Source: Lentzea sp. (GTDB taxonomy: Bacteria > Actinomycetota > Actinomycetes > Mycobacteriales > Pseudonocardiaceae). From it: 13,754 nucleotides of DNA. Position 1 is the stretch's first letter. Each line of letters opens with the position of its first letter. The stretch is from the NCBI GenBank assembly GCA_030146905.1, contig JASLAV010000613.1:1-13754 (forward strand), read 5' to 3'. The position numbers and the translations under genes are program-made. Below the pieces are notes generated by a model. The model was not told where the DNA came from. It searched no databases and saw only the letters and a list, made by a program, of their open reading frames with translations. This document shows, piece after piece, positions 5,722-13,496 of this stretch.

Positions 5722-7803
5722 ACGCAGGCGTTCGGACGCGATTTTTGCCCTGGACGACCCCAGCTGGTTGAGCAGGTGGACCGCCTCTCGCAGGTGGTCC
5801 ACCGCGCCGGCGGTGTCGCCTTGGTGCTGCGCGGCTTCCGAAAGCACCTCGTGCGCGTGGGCAGTTCCGTCCATAGAACCGACAGACCGCATCTTGTCGA
5901 GCGCCTCTTCGGCCACAACGCCCGCACGGGCGAAATCCTGCGCGTGGAGGTGCACCCGCGCCTCTGCGACGAGGACACGGGCGCTGTTGTACGGATCCGG
6001 CTCTGACAACCGGGCGAAGACGGCCTTCGACTCGGCCAGGTGTGCCAGCGCCTCGGTGTCGCGGCCGGTGCGGCTCAACGCCGTGCCGAGGTGGATCAGG
6101 CTCAGCGCAAGGCTCCGGTCAGCGCCCAGCTCGCGGTTGAGGTCCACCAGTTCCGCGAACTCCGCGACTGACTCGTCCGCCCGGCCGGTGTCGGCGTAGA
6201 GCAACGCCAGCGCCTCGCGCGCGTCGGCCACTCCCCGCTGGTCTCCGGCAGCGGCCGCGATCGTCGCCGACTCGCGCAGGTGCTCTTCCGCCTCGCCGTG
6301 CCTGCCGAGGGTGGTGCAGACGCGACCGAGCCGCTTCAGCATGTCGGCCTCGGCGAACCGGTTCTCCCACAGGCGGGCGGCCTCGACTCCTCGCAGGTCT
6401 ACGTCGAGCCGGTCGTGGTAGTGCTTGCGGTGCAGGAACAAGGGCCACAGCACGTCCGAGAGGTGCCAGGCCAGGTCGTGCCAGCCCTGGCTCAGGCTGA
6501 CGTGGCCGGCGGTGACGAGGTTCGCCCGCTCCAGTTCGAGCCAGGCGAGAGCCTCCTCGCGATCAGCGAACCGCGGCTGCTCCGTGGGGTTGGCGCGGAA
6601 GGTGTAGTCGAGCCGGCGCCGGTGTGGCGTCACGATCTCGTCCGCCACCATCGCGCCCGCCAGGTACCACTCCAGCACGTGCCGCAGCGCGAGGTCCCTG
6701 TGCTCCTGGTCGTCCAGCCTGTCGGCCTGCTGCCTGGCGTGGAGCTTCAGCAGGTCGTGGAACCGGTAGCGGTCCTCCGCGACCTCTTCGAGCAGGCTGC
6801 TGTCGACCAGTTCCTCGATGAGGCGGTTGGCCTCGGGGAACCCGCCGCCGAGCAACGACGCCGCGACCGCGGGGCCGAACGTCTGGCCGGGGTGCAACGC
6901 CAGGCGGCGGTACACGACTGCGGTCCGCTCGTCCAACGCGCGGTAGGAGAGGTCGAACGTCGTCTGGACGGACAGTTCCTGCGACGGTGACAGCATCGTC
7001 AGGCGCAGCTGCTCGTCGGCCAGTTCGGAGACGACGCGTCCCACCGACCACTTCGGCCGCGCCGCGAGACGTGCCGCCGCCACCCGCACGGCGATCGGCA
7101 GGCCGCCGCAGAGGTCGACCAGTGCTTCCGCGCGGTCCTGCTCGTGCGCGATGCGGTTGCCGCCCAGCGTCTTCGCCAGCAACGTCACCGCCGACGACGA
7201 CGCCAGGGGACGGATGTCCAGCAGACGGCCGCCGTCGACGACCAGGTCGGTCAGGCGGGTCCTGCTCGTCACGACGACGGCGCTGGAAGACGAGTTCGGC
7301 AGCAGCGGGCGTACCTGTGTCGCGGCTCTGGCGTTGTCGAGCACCACGAGCAGCGACTTGCCCGCCGTGAGCGAGCGGTACAGCGCCGCCTGTTCGGCGA
7401 GGTCAGCGGGAACGCTCTGCGGCACGACGCCGAGACTGCGCAGGAAGAGACCGAGCGCTTCTTCCGAGCTCATCGGCGTTTCGCCGCTGAATCCCCCGAG
7501 GTCGACGTAGATCTGCCCGTCAGGGAAGCGGTCGTGCACCCCGTGAGCCCACTGGAGGGCTAGCGCGGTCTTGCCGATGCCTCCCGGCCCCGCCAGCACG
7601 GCGAGCATCCGCTCGTTCGGCACGAGCATCGCGTCGAGCTCGGCCAGGTCCGACGCACGATCGGTGAAGTGGGCCGGTGCCGGAAGCAGCTGCTGCGGGA
7701 CGGGCACCGCGGTCTCCGAGTGGAAGTGGATGTCGCCGTGGATGGCTCCCGCCTGCACCGCCCGACCGCGGAACGAGCCCGACATCTCGTTGTGCACGCC
7801 CAT
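5701..7803 (-). CDS. AfsR-like NB-ARC-TPR STAND ATPase without a DNA-binding domain
   Basis: A 700-residue signalling ATPase. The start is ATG 7801-7803 behind GGGGGGTG (plus 7806-7813); the open frame extends 26 codons further but lacks a good site. The N-terminus carries RAVQAGAIHGDIHF (14-27), a short motif common in front of actinobacterial NB-ARC proteins. The NB-ARC follows (about 45-330): Walker A GPGGIGKTA with Lys78, Walker B VVLDNARA with Asp156, VVVTSRTRL as sensor-1-like Arg motif, and CGGLPIAVRVAAARLA. The C-terminal half (about 430-690) is TPR-like helices. It aligns by eye with the NB-ARC of the SARP encoded at 1102-4083 but has no winged helix or BTAD. STAND proteins oligomerise on nucleotide exchange. 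Its output here is unknown; it may signal through a partner. It is convergent with the small four-cysteine gene and downstream of the MarR gene on the same strand. Confidence 0.9.
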   Translation of the reverse strand: MGVHNEMSGSFRGRAVQAGAIHGDIHFHSETAVPVPQQLLPAPAHFTDRASDLAELDAMLVPNERMLAVLAGPGGIGKTALALQWAHGVHDRFPDGQIYVDLGGFSGETPMSSEEALGLFLRSLGVVPQSVPADLAEQAALYRSLTAGKSLLVVLDNARAATQVRPLLPNSSSSAVVVTSRTRLTDLVVDGGRLLDIRPLASSSAVTLLAKTLGGNRIAHEQDRAEALVDLCGGLPIAVRVAAARLAARPKWSVGRVVSELADEQLRLTMLSPSQELSVQTTFDLSYRALDERTAVVYRRLALHPGQTFGPAVAASLLGGGFPEANRLIEELVDSSLLEEVAEDRYRFHDLLKLHARQQADRLDDQEHRDLALRHVLEWYLAGAMVADEIVTPHRRRLDYTFRANPTEQPRFADREEALAWLELERANLVTAGHVSLSQGWHDLAWHLSDVLWPLFLHRKHYHDRLDVDLRGVEAARLWENRFAEADMLKRLGRVCTTLGRHGEAEEHLRESATIAAAAGDQRGVADAREALALLYADTGRADESVAEFAELVDLNRELGADRSLALSLIHLGTALSRTGRDTEALAHLAESKAVFARLSEPDPYNSARVLVAEARVHLHAQDFARAGVVAEEALDKMRSVGSMDGTAHAHEVLSEAAQHQGDTAGAVDHLREAVHLLNQLGSSRAKIASERLRSLVGDP

Positions 7804-7813
7804 GGCACCCCCC

Positions 7814-7836
7814 GTTGTGCATCTGCACTGCGCAAC
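7814..7836. repeat. Nested inverted repeat just upstream of the STAND gene
   Basis: An inner dyad GTGCA-TC-TGCAC (7817-7828) lies within outer arms GTTGTGC (7814-7820) and GCGCAAC (7830-7836) that pair with one wobble. It starts directly beside the GGGGGG ribosome binding site, so it could be an operator or an RNA structure that affects translation of the STAND gene. Both readings are inference. Confidence 0.4.
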
Positions 7837-7910
7837 ATGACGACCGTACGGCGTTTTGAACCCAAAACTGCTGGAAAGCACCCAGGGCGACCAACGTCAT
7901 GACCGAAGTT

Positions 7911-7925
7911 CCACCGGAGCGGTGG
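7911..7925 (-). terminator. Weak hairpin in the MarR-STAND spacer
   Basis: CCACCG and CGGTGG arms around a 3-nt loop, 74 bp past the MarR stop codon. There is no T-run, so at most a weak terminator for the MarR transcript. If it does not act, the STAND gene could be co-transcribed with marR. The rest of the 7804-7998 spacer shows no coding pattern. Confidence 0.25.
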
Positions 7926-7998
7926 CGGTGAAGGGGCCGAACGACCGCTGAAGGTGGTCGCGCCAGGACCAGGAGGGTGAGCGGGGCTCGGCGTTCGG

Positions 7999-8481
7999 CT
8001 AGGACGTGCTCGCGGCGATGTCCTGCACCACGGCGCAAGCGCTGGGCACCGGGTCCAGCTCGTTGACGTGACCGGCCAGCCGGCAGAGCAACGACTTGAA
8101 CGTCGCCCGATCAGCAGGAGGCAACCCGGACAGCACGTGCGCCTCGGCGTGGCCCAGCCGCTCGTCCAGTTCGCGCAAACGCTCGCGGCCCACGTCCGTC
8201 GCCACCACCAGGCGGGTGCGGCGGTCGGTGGGCGCGGGGCGGCGGACCACCAGCGACGCGCGTTCCAGGTCGTCGAGCAGGTAGGTCATGACCGTGCGGT
8301 CGATGCCCAGCTGCTGGCAGAGCGCGGACTGGCTCTCCGGCTGGTCGCGGACCGAGGCGGTGAGGATCTGGTAGCCGCGGTGACCACCGGGGAGGTCGCC
8401 GACCGCCGCGTTCGTGGCCTTGACGAAGGCGCGGAAGACCACGCCGAGGGTCCAGCCGAAGTCGTCCTCAAGCGCGGTCAC
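7999..8481 (-). CDS. MarR-family transcriptional repressor
   Basis: A 160-residue MarR protein. The winged helix spans about 45-95: QSALCQQLGIDRTVMTYLLDDLERASLV contains the recognition helix, and RPAPTDRRTRLV is the beta-wing with the DRR signature. Flanking helices form the dimer interface. I chose GTG 8479-8481 because the protein then begins at the usual first helix and because a -10-like box lies 7 bp upstream, which would give a leaderless mRNA; no Shine-Dalgarno is visible. The gene is divergent from the LLM-hemerythrin gene with 64 bp between starts, the classical arrangement for a MarR regulating itself and its neighbour. Three cysteines (55, 133, 149) could allow thiol sensing, with Cys55 inside the helix-turn-helix; ligand or redox control is unproven. 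Confidence 0.9.
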   Translation of the reverse strand: MTALEDDFGWTLGVVFRAFVKATNAAVGDLPGGHRGYQILTASVRDQPESQSALCQQLGIDRTVMTYLLDDLERASLVVRRPAPTDRRTRLVVATDVGRERLRELDERLGHAEAHVLSGLPPADRATFKSLLCRLAGHVNELDPVPSACAVVQDIAASTS

Positions 8482-8488
8482 CCGACCA

Positions 8489-8517
8489 ATGATAGCCCGG
8501 ACAGAACGTCTGTTGAA
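8489..8517 (-). promoter_or_regulatory. Candidate leaderless promoter of marR
   Basis: On the minus strand, TTCAAC (8512-8517) and TATCAT (8489-8494) are 17 bp apart. The expected start lies 7-8 nt downstream, at or next to the GTG (8481), so translation would begin at the 5' end of the mRNA. This agrees with the absence of a Shine-Dalgarno. Confidence 0.5.
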
Positions 8518-8521
8518 CAGA
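8509..8521. promoter_or_regulatory. Candidate MarR operator TCTGTT-G-AACAGA
   Basis: A perfect 13-bp palindrome (6-bp arms, centre at 8515) covers the overlapping -35 boxes of both divergent promoters. CAGAACGTCTG (8502-8512) and CAGAACATCTG (8518-8528), a direct repeat with 16-bp period, flank and partly overlap it. A MarR dimer here would shut both promoters at once. Confidence 0.5.
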
Positions 8522-8541
8522 ACATCTGCGTGGCATACTTT
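8513..8541 (+). promoter_or_regulatory. Candidate leaderless promoter of the LLM-hemerythrin gene
   Basis: TTGAAC (8513-8518) is followed after 17 bp by TACTTT (8536-8541); an extended -10 reading TGGCATACT (8531-8539) is equally possible and puts the start at the A of ATG 8546. No Shine-Dalgarno precedes the ATG, which fits a leaderless mRNA. Confidence 0.5.
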
Positions 8542-8545
8542 CGGC

Positions 8546-10000
8546 ATGACAGATTACGGCCACCCGGTCGAGTTCGGAGTGTTCCTGCCGCCCACGGCCG
8601 AGCAGTTCGGCACCACGCTGAGGCTCGCGCGGGCCGCTGACGAGCTGGGACTGGAGTTCGTCAGCATCCAGGACCACCCGTACAACGCGACGCACCTCGA
8701 CACGTGGACGTCGTTGGCGGTCATCGCCGCGAGCACGACCAACGTCCGTGTGTTCCCCAACGTCGCCAACCTGCCGTTGAGGCCGCCTGCTGTTCTTGCG
8801 CGCGCGGTGGCGAGTCTGGACGTCATCACGGGCGGGCGCGTTGAGCTGGGGCTGGGGGCCGGGGCGTTCTGGGACGCCATCGCGGCCATGGGTGGACCGA
8901 AGAGGACGCCCGCTGAGTCCGTGAAGGCGCTCGACGAAGCCATCGCGGTGATCAGGGCGATGTGGACGCCCGGCAGAGGTGCCAGGATCCAGGGCGAGCA
9001 CTACTCACTCGGCGGTGCGCGGCCAGGGCCGTTCCCCGCTCACGACGTCGGGATCTGGCTGGGCGCCTACAAGAAGCGGATGCTCCAGCTCACCGGGCGC
9101 AGTGCCGACGGGTGGCTGCCCTCCAGCCCGTACGCGCCGCCTGAGCAGCTCAGGAGCATGAACGCGATCATCGACGACGCGGCGGAGGAGGCGGGGCGGT
9201 CTCCCGCGGACGTCAAGAGGCTCTACAACATCTCGCCCGGCTTCACGGCAGAGCAGCTGGCCGGGCTGGCGCTCGGCGAGGGCATCAGCGGGTTCATCCT
9301 GATGGTCGAGACCGAGGACGAGCTGCGTGCGTTCGCGGAAGAGGTCGCTCCGGCCGTGCGGGAGTTCGTGCGGAAGGAGCGCGCTGTGGTCGTCCCAAAA
9401 GCGCTGGGCGTGACGCCCACGCCTGACGACGGGAAGCGACTCTCCCCCACCAGCCCGTGGGACGAGACGAAGCGCCCGCGCGGTCCGAAACCCCGGGAGG
9501 ACGCCGTCTACACCGCGTCCGGCAGGGCGCACAGCCGGCAGCTCATCGGCGTGCACAACCACCTGCGGGAGGAGCTGACCAAGATCCGCGGGGTGGTCGC
9601 GCAGGTCGCCGACGGCGTGCTGGACGTGGGCGACGCGCGGTCCGAGATCAACGCGATGACCATGCGCCAGAACAACTGGACGATGGGCGCGTACTGCGAG
9701 AGCTACTGCCGGCTCGTCACCATCCACCACACGCTCGAGGACACGAGCCTCTACCCCCAGCTCCGTGCGGGTGACGCGCGCCTCGGGCCGGTGCTGGACC
9801 GGCTGACCGAGGAGCACCAGGTCATCCACGAGGTGCTCGAACGGCTGGACGCGGCGCTGGTGGCGACGGTCGCGGAGCCGAAGCGGGTCGTCGAGGTGGT
9901 GGAGGCCGTCGACCTGCTCACGGACACGTTGCTGTCACATCTGTCCTATGAGGAGCATGAGCTCGTGGAGCCGATGGCCCGGATCCCCTACCGCTACTGA
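8546..10000 (+). CDS. LLM-class flavin/F420-dependent oxidoreductase fused to a hemerythrin (HHE) domain
   Basis: A 484-residue fusion. Residues 1-about 280 are a luciferase-like TIM barrel: VEFGVFLPP at the start, AADELGLEFVSIQDHP, VITGGRVELGLGAG and a GADGW-like RSADGWLP; such enzymes use FMN or F420. A Pro-rich linker (about 280-325) leads to a four-helix hemerythrin-like domain (about 328-484) with candidate iron ligands in order: His337/His339 (VHNHLREEL), His394/His395 and Glu398 (HHTLEDTSLYP), His424/His428 (EEHQVIHE), and His465 with Glu469 (HLSYEEHELVEP, also His471). ATG 8546 is chosen because the barrel begins there and the promoter sits just upstream. The frame is open further upstream but overlaps marR. 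Probable control is by the divergent MarR. The fusion suggests an oxygen-, NO- or iron-sensing or scavenging module attached to a redox enzyme; substrate unknown. Confidence 0.9.
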   Translation: MTDYGHPVEFGVFLPPTAEQFGTTLRLARAADELGLEFVSIQDHPYNATHLDTWTSLAVIAASTTNVRVFPNVANLPLRPPAVLARAVASLDVITGGRVELGLGAGAFWDAIAAMGGPKRTPAESVKALDEAIAVIRAMWTPGRGARIQGEHYSLGGARPGPFPAHDVGIWLGAYKKRMLQLTGRSADGWLPSSPYAPPEQLRSMNAIIDDAAEEAGRSPADVKRLYNISPGFTAEQLAGLALGEGISGFILMVETEDELRAFAEEVAPAVREFVRKERAVVVPKALGVTPTPDDGKRLSPTSPWDETKRPRGPKPREDAVYTASGRAHSRQLIGVHNHLREELTKIRGVVAQVADGVLDVGDARSEINAMTMRQNNWTMGAYCESYCRLVTIHHTLEDTSLYPQLRAGDARLGPVLDRLTEEHQVIHEVLERLDAALVATVAEPKRVVEVVEAVDLLTDTLLSHLSYEEHELVEPMARIPYRY

Positions 10001-10002
10001 GC

Positions 10003-10038
10003 CCTGCTCCGGACCGGCGCGTGCCGGTCCGGAGCAGG
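10003..10038. terminator. 16-bp perfect stem-loop between convergent genes, bidirectional terminator
   Basis: CCTGCTCCGGACCGGC (10003-10018), loop GCGT, then the exact complement (10023-10038). It begins 2 bp after the LLM gene stop and ends 5 bp before the stop of the convergent protease gene. No T-run follows on either strand, as is usual for hairpin-only terminators of high-GC actinomycetes. It should serve both genes. Confidence 0.85.
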
Positions 10039-10043
10039 AACCG

Positions 10044-12128
10044 CTAGCGGCCGGTCACCGTGCAGGTGGCGGTCGCGGTCTTCGACGGGTCGCTCTCGGA
10101 CACCGCCTTGAGGGTCACCTTCGACATGATCGGCCCACCGCCACGCTGTGCGTGCACCGGAACGTCGACGCGGCCGCCGAACTTGGCCGTGGCCAACGCG
10201 TTCGGCACCGAGACCGTCCAGCCGTTCGCCGCCGTCGCCGTCACGCGGTACACGTCACCGTCGAGGTACTGGTCGACGGGCTCCGGGTGCTGACCGGCCG
10301 GAGGCGCGGTGCGACCGGTGTTGGTCAGCGGGAAGCGGCAGGTCGCCACCCCGTCGGAGCCGGCACGAGCGGCGGTGGGCGTGACCCGCACGCCGCGCTG
10401 CTGCGGTCCGGCGCCGTCCAGGGAACGGATCGCGACCGTGTAGGACAGGACGCCGCTCGCGTCGCGTTGCAGGTTCAGCACGTAGAAGTGCAGCCGGTTG
10501 GCCTGGTCGACGAACTCGTACTCGCTGCCGGAGTTCGTGCCCGCGTGGAACAGGGCGTCGGACAGCTGGCGGTAGTCGCCGATCGTGATCGGGACCTTGG
10601 TGCCGTCGGGCAGGACGTAGTCGGTCATGCCGATGTCCTGCGGGTTGGCGTCGATCACCCACGTGAACGGTGCGGCGTCGGCGTTCTTGGTCTTGGCCAG
10701 CAGCACGCCCGAGTCCGGGGTGAACGAGTCTGCGCCCATGCGGTCGACGACCTCGAGCGTGTAGTTGTTGTAGCCGCCGCCGTCGCAGAACGGGTCGGTT
10801 GACACGTTGCACGCCGGGGTCTTGTCGCCGGTACCCATGGCGAGGTTGATGCCGGTCAGGCCGGTGGCTCCCGGGTTGACCTCGCGGGCGGTGATCTTGG
10901 CGATGACCGTTCCCGAACCGGCCAGTGCCTCCCGCGACAGGCGCAGGACGTTCTGCTCGTCGACGATGCCGAGCTTGATCCTGTTGCGGAACGTCTGCTG
11001 GGCGCCGAGCGATCCGCCGCCGGTGGCCGGGATCGTCCACCGGGAGTGCGGGCCGCCGGGGCCGTTGAACGAGCCGCGCGACAGCATGTCCCACGGGCCG
11101 CTGTAGTCACGGCGCGGCGGACTGCCGTACGGGTTGTTGTAGTTGTCGCCGATGCCGAGGATGTGGCTCAGCTCGTGCGCGTACACGCCCTGGCCGGAGC
11201 TCTCGGCCTGGGTGGACGAGCCGCCGCCCGCGTTCGGCCAGATCGACGACCCCGCCGCCCACGACGTCCAGTCGACGTAGCGGGTGTTCGACCAGTTCGG
11301 CAGCGCCGGGTCCGGCGGGCCGAAGTCGTCGGTCACGTCCTCCTTGGTGCGGAACTTCATCATCCCGAACTCCTGCCACGTGCCGGACTCGTCCTGGCCG
11401 GCCGACAAGTAGTAGATGAAGTCGTAGCCCGCGGGCACCTCCGCGCCGGCGTCGGCCACCCACGCCGCACGGCCGTCGGTGCGGATGTTGCGGTTGCACG
11501 TGTCACCGGCGGGGCAAGCGGTGCCGCCCTGGAACTCCATGGCGTACTCGTGGTCCTTGCCCGGCATCGTGTACGGGCCGAACGCCTTCAGCTCGACGCC
11601 GTAGCGCCCGCCGGAGGTCTCCATCCAGTACTCGTGCACGGTGTGGCCGCGGTTCAGGGCACCTGGCTTGTTGAGGAAGTCCTCGTAGAACTGCCCGACC
11701 TGCGCGCGCGGGACGTTGCTCGCCTCGGTGCTCGGGTTGCCGAACACCGTGGAGTTCCCGGGCTGCGTCACGACGAACGGCTGGTTCGGGTAGTCCAGCA
11801 GGACGAGCGCGCCCTTGAAGTTGCGCACCGAGCCCTTGACCGACGGGTCGGCCCAGTTGGTGCCGGGGATCTTCTTGTAGTCCCGCTCCCACGTCATGTG
11901 GTCGGGGTTGACCCAGTTCTGCGGGTCGATCGGGCCGGGGAAGCCGTTCTGCGCGAGCACGCGGGCGGAGTCCCTCGACTGCTGCCACGGCTGCTGCTGG
12001 GGCCAGTGGTCGTACTGCCAGTGGTTCGACGGCTCTTCAGGGGCTGCGGCGGAGTTGCCGGCGGTGATCATCGCGACCGAGAGGAACGCGGTGATCAGCA
12101 GGGCAGGGCGCCGGTGTCTGCGGTCCAT
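10044..12128 (-). CDS. Secreted M6-type (immune inhibitor A-like) zinc metalloprotease
   Basis: A 694-residue exported protein. The signal peptide spans about 1-29 (RRHRR, hydrophobic core, NSAAA then PEEP). The catalytic motif is HELSHILGIGD, matching HExxHxxGxxD (zinc ligands His318, His322 and Asp328, base Glu319), followed by a Met-turn-like WDMLSRG (Met348); this is the M6 layout. The N-terminal part (about 30-170, with FKGALVLLDYPNQPF and VGQFYEDFLNKP) is the usual M6 leader region. The C-terminal about 120 residues are beta-rich, Ig-like, with two cysteines. The start is ATG 12126-12128; a GTG 6 codons upstream has no better site. It lies 54 bp behind the histidine kinase gene on the same strand, so it is probably co-transcribed with the two-component system. 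It likely degrades external proteins; the substrate is unknown. Confidence 0.9.
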   Translation of the reverse strand: MDRRHRRPALLITAFLSVAMITAGNSAAAPEEPSNHWQYDHWPQQQPWQQSRDSARVLAQNGFPGPIDPQNWVNPDHMTWERDYKKIPGTNWADPSVKGSVRNFKGALVLLDYPNQPFVVTQPGNSTVFGNPSTEASNVPRAQVGQFYEDFLNKPGALNRGHTVHEYWMETSGGRYGVELKAFGPYTMPGKDHEYAMEFQGGTACPAGDTCNRNIRTDGRAAWVADAGAEVPAGYDFIYYLSAGQDESGTWQEFGMMKFRTKEDVTDDFGPPDPALPNWSNTRYVDWTSWAAGSSIWPNAGGGSSTQAESSGQGVYAHELSHILGIGDNYNNPYGSPPRRDYSGPWDMLSRGSFNGPGGPHSRWTIPATGGGSLGAQQTFRNRIKLGIVDEQNVLRLSREALAGSGTVIAKITAREVNPGATGLTGINLAMGTGDKTPACNVSTDPFCDGGGYNNYTLEVVDRMGADSFTPDSGVLLAKTKNADAAPFTWVIDANPQDIGMTDYVLPDGTKVPITIGDYRQLSDALFHAGTNSGSEYEFVDQANRLHFYVLNLQRDASGVLSYTVAIRSLDGAGPQQRGVRVTPTAARAGSDGVATCRFPLTNTGRTAPPAGQHPEPVDQYLDGDVYRVTATAANGWTVSVPNALATAKFGGRVDVPVHAQRGGGPIMSKVTLKAVSESDPSKTATATCTVTGR

Positions 12129-12130
12129 AC

Positions 12131-12143
12131 CACCACCGTGGTG
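12131..12143. repeat. Inverted repeat over the ribosome binding region of the protease gene
   Basis: CACCAC-C-GTGGTG lies 2 bp upstream of the protease ATG. On the mRNA the only Shine-Dalgarno-like sequence (GGTGGTGGT) is one arm of this stem, so folding would hide it. It may also be a protein-binding dyad. Confidence 0.4.
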
Positions 12144-12182
12144 CACAGCGGCCCCCGCCAGCCACCGTCGATCGTCTGCTGC

Positions 12183-13496
12183 TCAACGCGTTTCGGGCAG
12201 CTGGACGAACACGCAGGCGCCACGCGGCCTCGGTACGAAGCGCACCGAACCGCCGTGCACCGCCACGACGTCCGCCACGATCGCCAGTCCCAGGCCGGAT
12301 CCGGGCAGGCCACGGGCGTCGGGGGCGCGCCAGAACCGTTCGAACGCCGACTGCCTGTGCTCGAACGGGACACCCGGTCCCTCGTCGCTGACGGTGAGCC
12401 AGCCCGGCCGGGAGCGGACGGTGATGGTGGAGCTCGCCGGGGAGAACTTCACGGCGTTGTCGAGCAGGTTGAGCACGCTGCGTTCCAGCGCGCCCGCGTC
12501 GCCCACGACCGACCAGGCGGTGTGGTCGACGTCGAAGACGTGGTCGTGGGCACGGCTGCGGGCGCGTTCGACGGCCCTGTCGATCACGGCGGCCACGTCG
12601 ACGGGGTCGCTGGCCAGCTCGCGGTCGTCGCGGGCCAGCACGACGAGCTCGGTGACGAGGTCGCCGAACTCCTGGCTCTGGGCCTGCAGGCGGTCGAGGA
12701 CCTCGCCGCGCTGGGGCAGCGGGCGGCCGGTGCGTTCGCTGCGCATCAGCAGGTCGACGTTGGTGCGCAACGAGGTCAGCGGGGTGCGCAGCTCGTGCGC
12801 CGCGTCGTTGACGAGATCGCGCTGGCGGCGCCGGGACTCCGCGAGGGCGGCGGTCATCGACGTGAAGGCGCGGCCGAGCCTGCCCACCTCGTCGCGGCCG
12901 GAGACGGTGACCGGCGTGGTGAGGTCCTCGGTGCGGGCGATGTGCTCGACGGTCTCGGTCAGGCGCTCCATCGGGGCCAGTGCCCGGCGCGTCAGCCACA
13001 GGCCGCCCGCGGCCACGACCACCGCGCCGAGGACCGAAACGCCCACGAGCATCCCGGCGAGCGTCGTCAGCGTGGTGTCGATCTCGGCGAGGCTGCGGCT
13101 GAGGACCAGGACCTCGCCGCCCTCGAGCGGCTGCAGCAGCACGCGTGCCACTGTGCCGGACTCCGTCACGCCGTCGCGGAACGTCGGCGTCGTCACGAAG
13201 TCGCCGGCGGTGGTGACCACGGGGTCGACACCGGGCGGTGCGCAGTTGCGGCCGCCCTCGCTCAGGACCTGGATGCCCTGCAGGACCTGGCGCAGGCCTT
13301 CCGCCGGGACACCGATGTCGCAGCGGACCTTGATCCGTGGCGGTGGAAGGCTCGCCTGCAACGACTTGTCGAGCTGGGAGCGCAGGTTGTGCTCGGTGGC
13401 GAGCCAGGTGACGACGCTGATGCCGGCGATCGCGACCGCCACGACGAACGCGGTGATCAGCGCGAGCTTGCTGCGCAACAACACCGGCGGTCTCAC
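12183..13496 (-). CDS. Membrane sensor histidine kinase (OmpR/EnvZ class)
   Basis: A 437-residue kinase: TM1 at about 11-33, an external domain of about 110 residues, TM2 at about 144-167 and HAMP at about 168-222 (ALAPMERLTETVEHIARTED). The DHp follows with the phospho-acceptor His234 in DAAHELRTPLTSLR, then the ATPase domain with N-box NLLDNAVKF (Asn343, Asn347), DEGPGVP and GSGLGLAIV. The external domain holds two cysteines (59 and 85) that could form a disulfide. GTG 13494-13496 is the start: it overlaps the response regulator stop (GTGA) and puts TM1 at the N-terminus; the longer frame reads through the regulator gene and is not real. It phosphorylates the response regulator encoded just upstream. 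The stimulus is unknown; the protease behind it suggests an extracellular or envelope signal. Confidence 0.92.
   Translation of the reverse strand: MRPPVLLRSKLALITAFVVAVAIAGISVVTWLATEHNLRSQLDKSLQASLPPPRIKVRCDIGVPAEGLRQVLQGIQVLSEGGRNCAPPGVDPVVTTAGDFVTTPTFRDGVTESGTVARVLLQPLEGGEVLVLSRSLAEIDTTLTTLAGMLVGVSVLGAVVVAAGGLWLTRRALAPMERLTETVEHIARTEDLTTPVTVSGRDEVGRLGRAFTSMTAALAESRRRQRDLVNDAAHELRTPLTSLRTNVDLLMRSERTGRPLPQRGEVLDRLQAQSQEFGDLVTELVVLARDDRELASDPVDVAAVIDRAVERARSRAHDHVFDVDHTAWSVVGDAGALERSVLNLLDNAVKFSPASSTITVRSRPGWLTVSDEGPGVPFEHRQSAFERFWRAPDARGLPGSGLGLAIVADVVAVHGGSVRFVPRPRGACVFVQLPETR

Noticed and set aside
8414..8545. Upstream extension of the LLM-hemerythrin frame
   Set aside because: It overlaps marR antisense, and the luciferase-like domain begins at ATG 8546 directly behind a promoter.
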